A model generated the notes under the pieces. It saw only the letters and a program-made list of their open reading frames with translations, did no database searches and had not been told where the DNA came from. Shown one piece after another: positions 12,042-22,674 of a stretch of DNA of 64,000 nt (the first letter of the stretch is position 1; each line of letters opens with the position of its first letter). The stretch is from Tricholoma matsutake (taxonomy: Eukaryota > Basidiomycota > Agaricomycetes > Agaricales > Tricholomataceae). The position numbers were made by a program, and so were the translations under genes. The stretch spans positions 5,208,001 through 5,272,000 of the forward strand of contig AP026540.1 in NCBI GenBank assembly GCA_026075535.2. The letters run 5' to 3'.

Positions 12042-12239
12042 TGTGGTGACCCGGGGCTTGACCCCGCATTTGTATATATTATATTTCTTTGCTATTGACC
12101 TGGCTGGCCCCTATAAAGGGACCAGCCTTCTATTTTACATAAGCAATCCTTTACTACCACCTCGAGTACACACGATAATATACGTTATTTGTGTTTAGCT
12201 CCTGAGTGATCTTAAGGGACCCCCCTCCGACTCACAACA
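12042..12239 (+). repeat. Gypsy-1 5' LTR
   Basis: 198 bp, TG...CA ends. It differs from the 3' LTR at 12053 (G versus A), 12183 (C versus T) and 12190 (T versus C). Each difference converts a CpG in one copy to CpA or TpG in the other. Confidence 0.97.
12102..12127 (+). promoter_or_regulatory. TATA box inside an LTR palindrome
   Basis: TATAAA at 12112-12117 is centred in an inverted repeat: GGCTGG and CCC on the left, GGG and CCAGCC on the right. This is the likely core promoter of the retroelement; the same arrangement is in the 3' LTR at 22532-22557. The palindrome could form a hairpin or cruciform around the box; that it has a regulatory role is inference. Confidence 0.6.
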
Positions 12240-12492
12240 GTTTTTTAAACACCCAAACTCGTATAGAGTTAAGCTCGACATCGCCCCATCAGCGATCATC
12301 ATCAACATGACCCTGAACTTCTCCCGCGAAGGGAGAAAATTCTCAACGCAATCAGCGACGGAAGCATATCCGTCACTAGGACCTGAATCAAGTTTCTTTT
12401 GCACTCGACTCTTTGCTTTTCGCCCGCTGCTATGACCGAAAATTTTTCTTTTCTCTCCATTGCTGAAGACTGTACAACAAGACCGACACCAT

Positions 12493-12753
12493 TGTTGGAG
12501 CAGACTATATACGCTGCACAGTGGAAGAGACAACACGTTCCTTACAACCTACCTGGGGTTTACTTAGACTTACAGCTAGGGTTAGCAGAGGTAAGAACAC
12601 TATATTCCTACTATAGTACAGGTTCTCCTTATATACATAATAGTAAGGATATCACATGACTCCAGAGGAATATGCATATGAAACATGTATCAATATTGGT
12701 AATTAATGTGGGAGAATATGCACATGCAACAATATTGGTAATTAATTTCAACA
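12493..12753 (-). mobile_element. Ty1/copia solo LTR nested in Gypsy-1 leader
   Basis: TGTTGG...CAACA ends; the sequence is a close reverse-complement match to the copia LTR at 60416-60651 along its length, with extra bases near the end. The 5-bp duplication ACCAT flanks it (12488-12492 and 12754-12758). The right copy of the duplication regenerates ACCATGG, so the ATG of ORF1 (12757) is kept. The orientation is opposite to Gypsy-1. Confidence 0.92.
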
Positions 12754-12756
12754 ACC

Positions 12757-13293
12757 ATGGCCTACACCAAGGCCAAAACCAAGAACAAACTGAAGCCTGC
12801 TCCTAAGCAGGCCGCGCAAGGTAACTCTCATCCATCGCCATCAGGCTCGGATTCTCCTTGGCATGCGCCGAGAGATTTAACTGGACCCCATCCACTTGAG
12901 GCGCATACAAGCACCTCGAGAAACAACGTTTCCCCTACTAGGGATACCCTCGAAGTGCATACATCCGCTTCGAGAAACATCAATTCCTCTGCCCTCGGAC
13001 TACACCATCAACGGGCCACCATTGAGGATGCTGACAACAGTGATCCCAAATCCAGAAAATCTTCCTCGTCAAAAAACAGTCAACGAGACTCTCAACCTAA
13101 CCCAGGACCTCCTCCTGGTTTGCTGAACCTTTCTCCTCTGGATGAATTGACCCCAGAGCCCAACAACAACCAGGTTACCCCCGGTAGTGGTATCGATCTT
13201 CCCCGCAACAACCAGGTGTACGATACACCTGGATTATTTCCTGCCATGTGGCCGGATAACACCATCAGCGCCTGCAACGCCGATGAACACTAA
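12757..13293 (+). CDS. Gypsy-1 ORF1, Pro/Ser-rich protein of unknown function
   Basis: 178 codons starting at the ATG that follows the copia LTR. The product is basic at the N-terminus (KAKTKNKLKPAPKQA) and then rich in Ser, Pro, Asn and Asp without a recognised domain. It ends with TAA at 13291-13293, 11 bases into the next frame, whose ATG is at 13283. It may be the first part of the capsid precursor with a frameshift into the main frame, or a separate small protein. No gag motif is visible in it. Confidence 0.6.
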   Translation: MAYTKAKTKNKLKPAPKQAAQGNSHPSPSGSDSPWHAPRDLTGPHPLEAHTSTSRNNVSPTRDTLEVHTSASRNINSSALGLHHQRATIEDADNSDPKSRKSSSSKNSQRDSQPNPGPPPGLLNLSPLDELTPEPNNNQVTPGSGIDLPRNNQVYDTPGLFPAMWPDNTISACNADEH

Positions 13294-16200
13294 CGATCGG
13301 CTGCGCCGACGAGAAGAGAAAAAGCCCCTCGAGAAACCTCGAGAGGATGAATCAGACGAAGAGTTTGGAGCTGAGCACTTCGCTCAGATCGCGACGGATA
13401 TGTTTACCCGTTGCATGGATGCAAGAGATTTTGAACCTATTAAGTTGGAAAACCAACTTAAAGATCTGGCGTTGAGTTACGCCAGACACTTTTCTGGTAG
13501 GAGTATATTTAACCCTACCATCCCTCGTCCCGCCACAGCGGAACAAGATCCCAATCCTATCCTACCTTGTTCCACCAACCCTGCGGAACGACAAGATCCT
13601 TCCGCACATAGACGTAGTTCCCCACGTCTACAAAACCCCAAGTTATCTCGTGAAGTACCTTCTAAGAAGAAGGTACACTACATCAACAACAACAGGATCA
13701 TCCTTCAAAGGATACGTGATGGCGATATCCAGGATGGATGTCCCACCTTGATCCCCGACCAGGGGATCCGCTTCGACAAAGATGGTCAACCTTGGGATAA
13801 GGATGACACTTCATCTCGCCATCAGAAGCGGGACATCCCACCCTCTGGAAATTCCAGATGGCCTGTGCAGAGTCACGCAGGCCATGGAGGACCACCAGAT
13901 GGAGATGGATCCAGGGGTGATGATAATGGAAGTGATAGCAACTCAACGTATAGCACGTCAAGCGACGACAGTACCAATTATTCTTCCCGGATAGAGGAAG
14001 AGGCGTCCCGCAGAAACTCGTTGAATCATCGATGAGAAACACGGACTCACAATTCTTCCAGATGTACGCCATCTGGACATTCTGGTACCCAACGAGAGCC
14101 AAATAGCCCTTACTGGTCTACATCTTCCCATCCCGATTCTTATTGAGAAAAAGGCTCTCGCCGTCCCTCAAAATATTTGAGGGACATCCATACCAAGATA
14201 CATAGACAGATTGACAACAAGGTCTCTGTCTTGACAGAAATTCCTACCACTGGAGGCAAGAATGGTCCCTGTGTTCCCAATCTGTCAAAGTACGGCGGAT
14301 TACCTGACACCGAAAGCTTTGAAAGATGGCTAAATACCCTTCTTCGGTGGTTGAAGGTGAACAAGGTATGCGGCCCTGAGCTGGACTCAGACCATATTGA
14401 ATATACGGTGATGTTCCTTGAGAACACCGCCCTCACTTGGTTTGAGGATAGCGTTGACAGTGCATACCGCCCACACTCAATCTGGACTTTCAAAGAAGTC
14501 ATCACTGGCCTATACGACTGGTTTGTGCATGAAAATGCGATGCATGATGCAACCGATAAATTCTGGCACGTCGAATATAACACCGAAGAAGGTGTTATGG
14601 GCTATTACCACAAACTGGAGCGATATGCTACCAGGATGATACAGGCACCTGATCCTTTTACATTCAAAACGCAATTAGTGACCGGGTTGCCCACAAGCAT
14701 CATCTCCTTTGTACTGGACAAAGGATGCTCCGCTGAGACAAGCTCAGTGCAAGATATTTTACACTTCGCCTGCCAGGCAGAAGAAATAGGTAAAATGAGA
14801 AAACACTTCAACAAAAAGAAGCATATAATGGATTCCATCAAGTCGAAGAGCGCATCCTCTTTGACTAAAAGTTCTAAAACAAAAGACCCTTCACCTGAAC
14901 GGTCTCATGAACAATCCCGAGATCGTTCCCAAAAACAGGATAAGAACTATCGTGACAACTCTAAATATCTGGGTTCGAAGTATCCTACCAAGGAAGTTCA
15001 AAGTCACGGCGATAGCGATCACCATAACAAAGATCGTTGTGATACTCAACATCGCTCGTCTGGAGGAAAACCATCCAGACATTCCAGATCCAAATCAGAC
15101 AAAAGGTCTGATGACAAGAAGACCCTGACTTGTTACAGCTGTGGAGGTCCACACTACTCCACAGATAAGGGCTGCCCTAAATACGGACAGCCAAAACCAT
15201 CGGCTAAAATGTACGCCGCTCAGGAAGGATCAGGCTCTATGACTGATCTCCAGACATCCCGTGCTCAACCGAGCAGTGATCACCACTCGAGTCCTACCAG
15301 GGACTTGGATTTGCACTCTGCGATGAGTGAACGACTCACCGCAGCATACAGCGACTCAGAGGACAACACTCCCTCTGAGTATGGGTCTGCGTTGTCAGAC
15401 ATGAACCCTGATGGTTCTCAGTACAGTTCAGAAGGCAAACTGTACAACTTGGAATCTGACACTGGAGATAACCCCAGTGAATATTCTGGATCAGAGCACT
15501 TTGGTGCAATCCGAGAAATCCTTTCAGAGTATGACTCCAATAGTTGCCCATCCGCCCAATCAGTATCCGACTCAGAGGAAGACTCTGAGGACGAGATGGA
15601 GAAGAAATCTCCATCATTTTCTGAAAGATTAGGCGTCATGATGGACAACCTTTTCAAAAACAAACTGCGCTTTAGAGGCGCGACCACTTTGAGGAAATCC
15701 TCAAAGAAAATAACCCATCCTCCTCGCTCAGAGAAGGACAACCATTGCTTCATGGCAAAAATGAGGCTTCATGAACTTGAAGCTTTCATCCTCCTTGATT
15801 CAGGCTGCACATCTGATTCAATCTCACCTGAGTTTGCCATGTCGGCGAACCTTAAAGCCCACAAATTGAAGGAACTGGTGTCATTGCAATTGGGCACCGT
15901 TGGAAGCCGTTCGAAGATCAACTTTGGACTATTCACCAATTTTGAAATTGGTGAAATCAAAAACACCCACTACTTTGATGTTGTTAACATCGATAGGTAT
16001 GACACCATTCTGGGCACCATGTTCATGAGAAAACACGGTATAGTATTAGACTTCGAACATGATGAAGTACGCGTCAAGGGCAAACACCTCGATACCATCA
16101 TCGAGGGCCCTAACACTTTCAAGCAAGCCCGGCGTCATGCTATGTGGCCTCAACCTTCCAAGGATGAGTGACTTGACCGCGGCCACCTGGCCGTGCAAAA

Positions 16201-19200
16201 GAAAAAAGACCCGGACAAGCCTGGTCCGAGTTCTATGAAAGTGCAACCTCCATCTGTGAGACGTAGGAATGTTGAAATGGAAGAAATAGACAATGTTGAC
16301 AAACATCATCCATTGAAGCTGAAACTTTCAGACCCCGTCCTTTTGGGACCCAAAGAGGGACCCCTGAGCAATGAAGAGGACGATCTGGAAGAGATCGTCC
16401 AGGAATTCACTCAGGATAGATTTCCCGATGGACCCAATTTTGAACCTCCCGGGTTCGATCCCTCTATCCCTGCGGTACTTCCGCCAGATCAGGTCGATGA
16501 CCTGAACGACGTACTCTTCGCAATTTGCAAAGATCTGGCTGATAAAGCTAAAAGTAAAGGACCTCTTTCAAAGAAGGACCTTCCACGCCTCTGTGAGGAG
16601 TGGAAACAATCTTGTCAGGACATCCTTAATGGAGTACCTGACAAACTACCTCCTTTAAGGGAGATAAACCACCATATCCCACTGGTGGATGAGAAGAAGA
16701 AGTATAACTACTATCTTCCCAAATGTCCGGACTTGATGAGGAAACCCCTCGCTGAGAAAATATCCAAGTACTGCAAGGCAGGCTGGTGGCGCCCTGCCCG
16801 CGCGGAGCAAGCAGCTCTGATGCTAGTAGTTCCCAAGAAAACAGGGAAACTTCGCACTGTGATCAATGCAGTGAAACGTAACGCTAACATGGTGAAAGAT
16901 GTTACACCATTTCCTGATCAAGACTTGATTCGTCTTGATGTCACTTGAGCGAAGTACCGCTCGAAGATTGACCTCTCGGATGCCTATGAGCAGGTCCGAG
17001 TTGCGCCAGAAGACATCTGGAAAACCACATTCTCAACTGTTCAAGGCGTTTACGAAAGTCTTGTTATGCAACAAGGCGACAGCAATGCACCATCAACCTT
17101 TCAAAGGTTGATGAACTCCATATTCCGAGACTACATCAGAATATTCGTCCACGCCTACCTGGATGACATTTTTGTGTTCAGTGACACGATCAAAGAACAC
17201 CAGAAACATCTGGAGCTCGTGTTTAACAAGCTACATGAGCATTCTCTGTACCTTCGTGCAGAGAAGTGTGAACTCTATGCTGAAAAGGTAGAGTGTCTCA
17301 GTCACATGATTGATGAACATGGCCTACATGCTGATAGCGATAAAATGGCGCGTATACAAGAGTGGAAAACTCCTCATAATTATCATGAAGTCCAGCGTTT
17401 TCTGGGACTCATGCAGTATCTGGCACATTTCCTGCCAGATATAAGTGCTTTCACTAGTCCGCTTTCTGCGATGACTAAAAACGGCCAAGCCTTTTTGTGG
17501 CAACCATTGCACGATCATTGCTTCCAAATGATTAAACACATCTGTTGCACGACACCAGTGCTGAAGCCGATCGACCCAGATTCACCTGAACCAATATGGG
17601 TGATCTGTGATGCCTCAGTCTTTGGGACTGGGGCAATGTATGGTCAGGGACCCGAGTGGCAAACTTGCTGCCCTGCTGGGTTCCTGTCCAAGAAATTCTC
17701 CGACGCTCAAAGGAACTACTGTACCTTTGAGCATGAGACGATTGCCATACTTGAGGCACTCCTCAAGTGGGAAGACAAACTGATCAGTAGGCGCATTCAT
17801 GTCGTCACCGACCACCAGGCACTTGAGTTTTTCCAAACTCAATGCCAACTGTCTGCTAGGCAAACGCGATGGATGGAATATCTATCGCGTTTCGACTTTG
17901 ACATTCGTTATGTCAAAGGCAAATTGAACAAAGTAGCAGACCCTCTGTCCCGCTACTACCAATTCGACTCTTGGGATGATGCTCCTTTAGTCCAACACTA
18001 CGTCTTCACAGACATACGTCTCAACCCCAACCACGAGGATCTCCTGTGGGATCGACATCTCGAAATCAAAAATTGAGTAATTGAAACTCGTTCTGCTGCT
18101 TCCCAGCAGAAACGAGTTGGTGAACAACTAAAAGCTCTTCGAGAACGAGTCAAAGAGCATGAGGCAGCCGCAGCCATAATGACTGCAAATGCAGAAGAAG
18201 TAACCACAACTCCTTCAGACACCAACCAATCGCAGGATGATCCTTCGATTTATGCCTCTCAGGCTAAAGGGCCTGACCTGCACATTCACATGTCAGAGTT
18301 AGACCCCCTGAACGACAATATCCGCAAGGGATATGTCAATGACAAACATTTCAAGAAGGTTCTTGAAAAACCTAAGGACCACCCGGACTTCCAGATTCGG
18401 GATGATTTCATTTGGAGAAAGAACAGAGGAGGTGAAGATGTTCTTTGCATCCCCACCTCTACTTCCAAGGGTGCGACCTTACATGGTCATATCATCGAAC
18501 AAGCCCACACACTGGTAGGGCATTTCGGCCCTCTGAAAACATCGGAATACATCCGACATTGGTATTGGTGGCCTCGACTTCAATACGAAGTCAAAAAGTA
18601 CTGTGATTCATGCGAACCTTGCATCCACTCGAAGGGGGAATACCGCTCCCCTCGAGGCAAGCTGCACTCATTACCGACACCCATGAGACCATGGGAGTCA
18701 ATTGGAATGGATTTTATCGGACCCTTCCCAGAGTCCGATGGATTTGACTACCTTTGGGTAATTATATGTTGTCTGTCTTCCATGGTTCACCTTATCCCAG
18801 TGAGCACGATGATGACAGCATCGCAACTATCTCCCATCTTCGTGAAGGAGATTGTCCATTTGCATGGACTACCTGGCTTGATCGTTTGCGATCGAGACTC
18901 TAAATTCATGTCCAAATGGTGGCGTGAAATCCACCGTATCTTGGATGTAAAGATACTCATGTCCATGTCATTCCATCCTCAGATGGACGGAATAACGGAA
19001 CATGCAAACTGTTCGATCACTCAAATCCTCCAAGTGTTCGTTGCATCCAATCAGAAAGATTGGGTAAAGTTCCTCTCTCTCGTAGAGTTTGCAATAAACT
19101 CTACCATTAACAGAGCAACGGGTATGGCCCCATTTGAAATCAACTATGGATTCTTGCCTCACATGATGCAAGAACTTCCTTCTACAGAATGCATTCCTCC

Positions 19201-20533
19201 CGGATTGCGTACTTTCGCAATGAATGCACTGCGAAACATGGTGATGGCCCATGATAGCATCATCGCTGAAAGAGTCTTTCAGCAGCACTATGCTAACAAG
19301 CATTGGCACGACGAGCCCAATATCAAACAAGGAGACCTTGTTTACCTTTCCACCAAAAATCTTGCGTTGCCAAAGGGACGCGCAAGTAAGCTGCTACATA
19401 AATTTGTAGGACCCTACAAGGTCCTACAAGCTTTACCCAAGAAATCCAGCTATGTGTTGGATCTTCCCAGCGAGTTGAAATGCTGGCGTATACACCAGCG
19501 TTTCCACGTGAGCCTACTAAGGCCTCACCACCCTAATGATGACTTGTTGTTTCCCAACAGGCATTATCCTGACGCATATGACTTCAGTGCCCCAGATGAC
19601 ACCGAATGGTACGTCAAAGAGATCATGGCTCACAAGTGGTGTGGCCGTACCGTCCAGTTTGAAGTCAAGTGGAGTCTGGGAGACACCACTTGGGAACCTT
19701 TAGCAAACTGCAACGATCTTGCAGCTCTAGACGCTTATCTGGCACTGATGGGTGCCAGAGACTGGCAAGAATTGCCAAAACACGCAGGAACTCCTGCACA
19801 TCGACGAACTTAGCTATTTTGAAATTTCAAAGACACGTCCAGCAGATTTCAAACTCCGCAACTGTAAATCACAATGCGTGGAGTTTCAATTTTTTTCTTC
19901 CTTCATCGCTTGGTACATTACCATGGCAAGTATTCCACCAGACAAGGACGACCCCATGGGGGACGATTTCGATGACAAAGAACCTAGCCAGACGCGCGAG
20001 ATGGGCCCCAGTGGCCAGTCTCAAAGGGGGAAGGAGAAGCAGAGAGAGCTCGAGCCCACCGGCTCAAGCAGCAGCAACACTTGACACCATCGTTTGCCAA
20101 GCCCTGGCGAGATCGAAGAAGCCATCAGCACTAGCAGACATTCTGCTAGAGAAGAACAAAACCGGCGAGCTGGTGTGGGCACCAGCTCTTCCGCTACTGG
20201 AAATTGGAGGATTGACGGTGAAGGCATCGTCCTTCACCGAGGCACTTGCAACATCTGCAAGAGCTACGCTTTACATGTGTACACCCACGTGTACAACCAC
20301 GATGATGAATATTTCGATGCGAAGAAGCGTCGAGATTCGGAAATTAACTCTGGTGCTCTCGCCAGAGCCAATCATGTTTATGATGAATATGAAAAAGATA
20401 TTGCTGCCCTCCAGGATACCATCCGGAACCTGGAGGATGAGAATGAGCACCTGCATGAGCAGCTCGATGGATGTTCATCCAAGCGAGCTTGTACTCATGA
20501 ACTCTCTCCTTACCCTGACAGACCTCAGGGTAA
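13212..20533 (+). repeat. Dense series of short perfect hairpins in Gypsy-1 coding DNA
   Basis: Hand-verified stems of 8 bp or more with short loops: 13212-13232, 13441-13460, 13655-13676, 14163-14185, 14577-14598, 15139-15164, 15354-15380, 15421-15445, 15687-15706, 15932-15955, 16378-16400, 17091-17113, 17417-17441, 17749-17768, 17823-17842, 18349-18368, 19082-19104, 19265-19283, 19325-19343, 19404-19429, 20131-20149, 20167-20188, 20408-20436, 20510-20533. Many more have 6-7 bp stems. The longest arms (11 bp) are at 15932 and 17091. Confidence 0.9.
13283..19813 (+). pseudogene. Gypsy-1 gag-pol polyprotein frame, interrupted by five TGA codons
   Basis: A single frame of about 2,180 codons ends at TAG 19811-19813 and is broken only by TGA at 14033, 14144, 16169, 16946 and 18074. 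Capsid-like region at about 14280-14850 (YGGLPDTESFERWLNTLLRW), an unusual zinc knuckle CYSCGGPHYSTDKGC (CX2CX3HX6C), aspartic protease (LLDSGCTSDSIS, ~15790), RT (LRTVINAVKRN, IDLSDAYEQV, YLDDIFVFSD), RNase H (WVICDASVFGTGAMY), integrase zinc finger (H..H..CDSCEPC), integrase core (GMDFIGPF, CDRDSKF) and a C-terminal chromodomain (WYVKEIMAHKW..VKWSLGDTTWEP, 19605-19760) that would direct integration to heterochromatin. The TGA at 16169 could be a natural gag/pol stop; those at 16946 and 18074 cut RT and the RNase H-integrase linker. The DNA is packed with short hairpins. Confidence 0.93.
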
Positions 20534-22325
20534 TTCGTATGCCGGTGCAGCCTCTTGGCCTGCTCCACCTCCTGCTCCCTGCCCCATCATCCCCGACGAG
20601 GACGTTAACATGAACGAGGTCTACCCACCTCTTCCTAACCTTCCACCCCCGAGATATACATTCTCAGGCCCTGATGTTCCCAGGACGGCAAACTGGAAAC
20701 CAGCTCCCAAGCTGCATGGCCAAGTTCCTACGTCCATTCCTCAGAACACTGAGGAATTTGATAGCTGGTCCCAGATGGCCCACACCTCTGGGAACTTCGC
20801 AATGTTGGAACGAATGCACGAGTACATGCAGTTTGTCAATGACACTCCTTCAGGGGCTCAAATGCCCCTGATGACTTATGCCCTTGCCCACTGGAGATTA
20901 CCCGGTTGGCTCCCTGTTAAAATGCAGTCGGCTCGAGGATTACGCTGACTCAATGACCCTACTCACCTGGAGCAACCCTCGCTCCTGGATTCTGCTGAAA
21001 TGTGGGTGCAATTCATGCACCGACACCTGTACCAGTGGCGATTCCACCCTGGTACCCTACTGGACAAACAGAGGGTCTCCCTCCCACATGTCAGGGGACA
21101 ACTCCTGCTTCATCAACAGATTCCTTCAGGGCTCTCCCCTGAAGCCAAACTACTTCTCTAACTTCATATTGTGGAGGTACTAGCCACACCGGGATTGTAC
21201 CAACAGATTCGAGGGCGCAAGCACCTCTCACTGTCCCCCATGTGCCATCGGCAGCCCATGCCAATCAGCAGCAATACAATTTCCCTCGAGGACGTCATAC
21301 GACACCTCGCTTCTATGGGAGTCTTGGATGAGGAAGTCCGAGAAGGTTCTCACTATACCATCGGCTGGCTTACAGCAATGGCTACTGCCAACTCTTCCCA
21401 TTTGGAAGAGTCTTCTACCGCTGCAGACATCGTAAGATGTCTGCGGCAACATCAAAATACCCATTCAGAGGATGCTCCTCTGATGTCTGAACCCTGGTGG
21501 TGGATTGCTGGGCCTAACAACGTGGCCCTTCGAGAGCCACAAAGAAAAAGAAGAAGAGAATCCACCACTCCCACCAGGGGCAGAGCTCCCTCTCATTCAG
21601 GGCGACCTCGCCCTGAATCAATGACTTCCACTTCCCCGTCCTCCAGATTCTCTGCTGGACTATCTGCATCTATGCACACGAGCACCTCTCACGTGGACAT
21701 CCAACCCCCTGCCAGCGCCGGACCTTCATATCTGTCTGGCTGGCATCCAACTCCTCCAGAGGAATATTCCCTGGAGAACGATCCAAACTCAGGATGGTCC
21801 AGATCCCCCCTCATTGTCAAGGTGACTCAAGGCCAGAAGAAGGCCTTGAAGAGAGCTAGGAGAGTTGCCGCCAGCATCCCTCCTAATGGGCACAAGAAGT
21901 CCATTAGCAAATTCACTCCAGTCGCGTCTACCAAGCCATGAAAAGTTAGAGACGCTGAGGACGACGGTGATACCACCGACTCCGTCTCTTCATCCGACGA
22001 TGAAACATTCACCGTCGATAAGTCCACTGTCGATAAGGACCATTTCCCTCTTGATGAAGGGCAAACGACGGATACCTCGGCTCTGGGGAACTCCCCAGAG
22101 ACACCCATATCCCAATTGTCTTCATTGGCATCAAACAACGAAATGACCCTGCTTTCTTCTGCGCCCGATTACGAGCGTGAAGACCCCGTACCCACAACTC
22201 CGGAGGAAGTTAGACGTATGATAGCCGATGTCAACCTCCCTGATTCCTTGTTGAACCTCGACGAGTCCAACATATCATTGTTGAGCCTCAACAATACCCA
22301 CATCCCTGATGACCCTACTAAATAA
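19923..22325 (+). pseudogene. Gypsy-1 third ORF downstream of pol, function unknown, four internal stops
   Basis: ATG at 19923 in a good context (ACCATGG) opens a frame that ends at TAA 22323-22325, about 800 codons, interrupted by TGA at 20082, 20946 and 21939 and TAA at 21159. Features: an acidic N-terminus, a CNICKSYALHVYTHVYNHDDEYFDAK stretch with possible metal ligands, a coiled coil (about 20380-20470), a Pro-rich zone (PAPPPAPCPIIPDEDVNMNE), a 'PRTANWKPAPKL' segment and an acidic/Ser tail. No envelope-like signal peptide or transmembrane segment is visible, so it is not an obvious env. Position between integrase and the 3' LTR suggests an accessory protein. Codon use and hairpin density match gag-pol. 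Confidence 0.75.
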
Positions 22326-22471
22326 GGTCGTCGCGTTTTTTAATAAACAAACGAATTGATTCACCTCGTCGTACCCTGATGATACCCACATGCCAGACGA
22401 TACTCTCTTCGAGATTGTCTACTTACTCAAAACATTATGCTTCTCCCCTGGACGAAGCCTAAGGGGGAGGG
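22326..22471 (+). other. Gypsy-1 3' untranslated region with polypurine tract
   Basis: A purine run AAGGGGGAGGG at 22461-22471 sits directly before the 3' LTR, the expected primer for plus-strand DNA synthesis. Confidence 0.85.
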
Positions 22472-22669
22472 TGTGGTGACCCAGGGCTTGACCCCGCATT
22501 TGTATATATTATATTTCTTTGCTATTGACCTGGCTGGCCCCTATAAAGGGACCAGCCTTCTATTTTACATAAGCAATCCTTTACTACCACCTCGAGTACA
22601 CACGATAATATATGTTATTCGTGTTTAGCTCCTGAGTGATCTTAAGGGACCCCCCTCCGACTCACAACA
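22472..22669 (+). repeat. Gypsy-1 3' LTR
   Basis: 198 bp, ends TGTGGTGA...TCACAACA, followed by the duplication GCTGA (22670-22674). Three transitions separate it from the 5' LTR, all at CpG sites. Confidence 0.97.
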
Positions 22670-22674
22670 GCTGA

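Larger units (their letters stand above)
12042..22669 (+). mobile_element. Gypsy-1: complete Ty3/gypsy LTR retrotransposon with chromodomain, inserted in the Helitron helicase
   Basis: Two 198-bp LTRs (12042-12239 and 22472-22669) begin TGTGGTGA and end TCACAACA. The 5-bp duplication GCTGA lies at 12037-12041 and 22670-22674; taking out the element plus one copy restores the helicase frame. A polypurine tract abuts the 3' LTR. Order: ORF1, gag, protease, RT, RNase H, integrase, chromodomain, then an extra ORF of ~800 codons. The LTRs differ at only 3 of 198 sites, so the insertion is young, yet the coding frames contain eight TGA and one TAA. Confidence 0.97.

Noticed and set aside
14033..14036. 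Using the hairpin around TGA 14033 as evidence for an ancestral CGA
   Set aside because: A CTCGT/ACGAG pairing would support it, but the present bases also form a perfect TCATC/GATGA palindrome, so this site is ambiguous.
14033..18076. TGA as a sense or selenocysteine codon in the mobile elements
   Set aside because: The TGA codons sit where arginine (CGA) is expected, the LTRs show CpG transitions, and no recoding signals are evident. Mutation is the simpler reading, although the gag/pol TGA at 16169 stays open.
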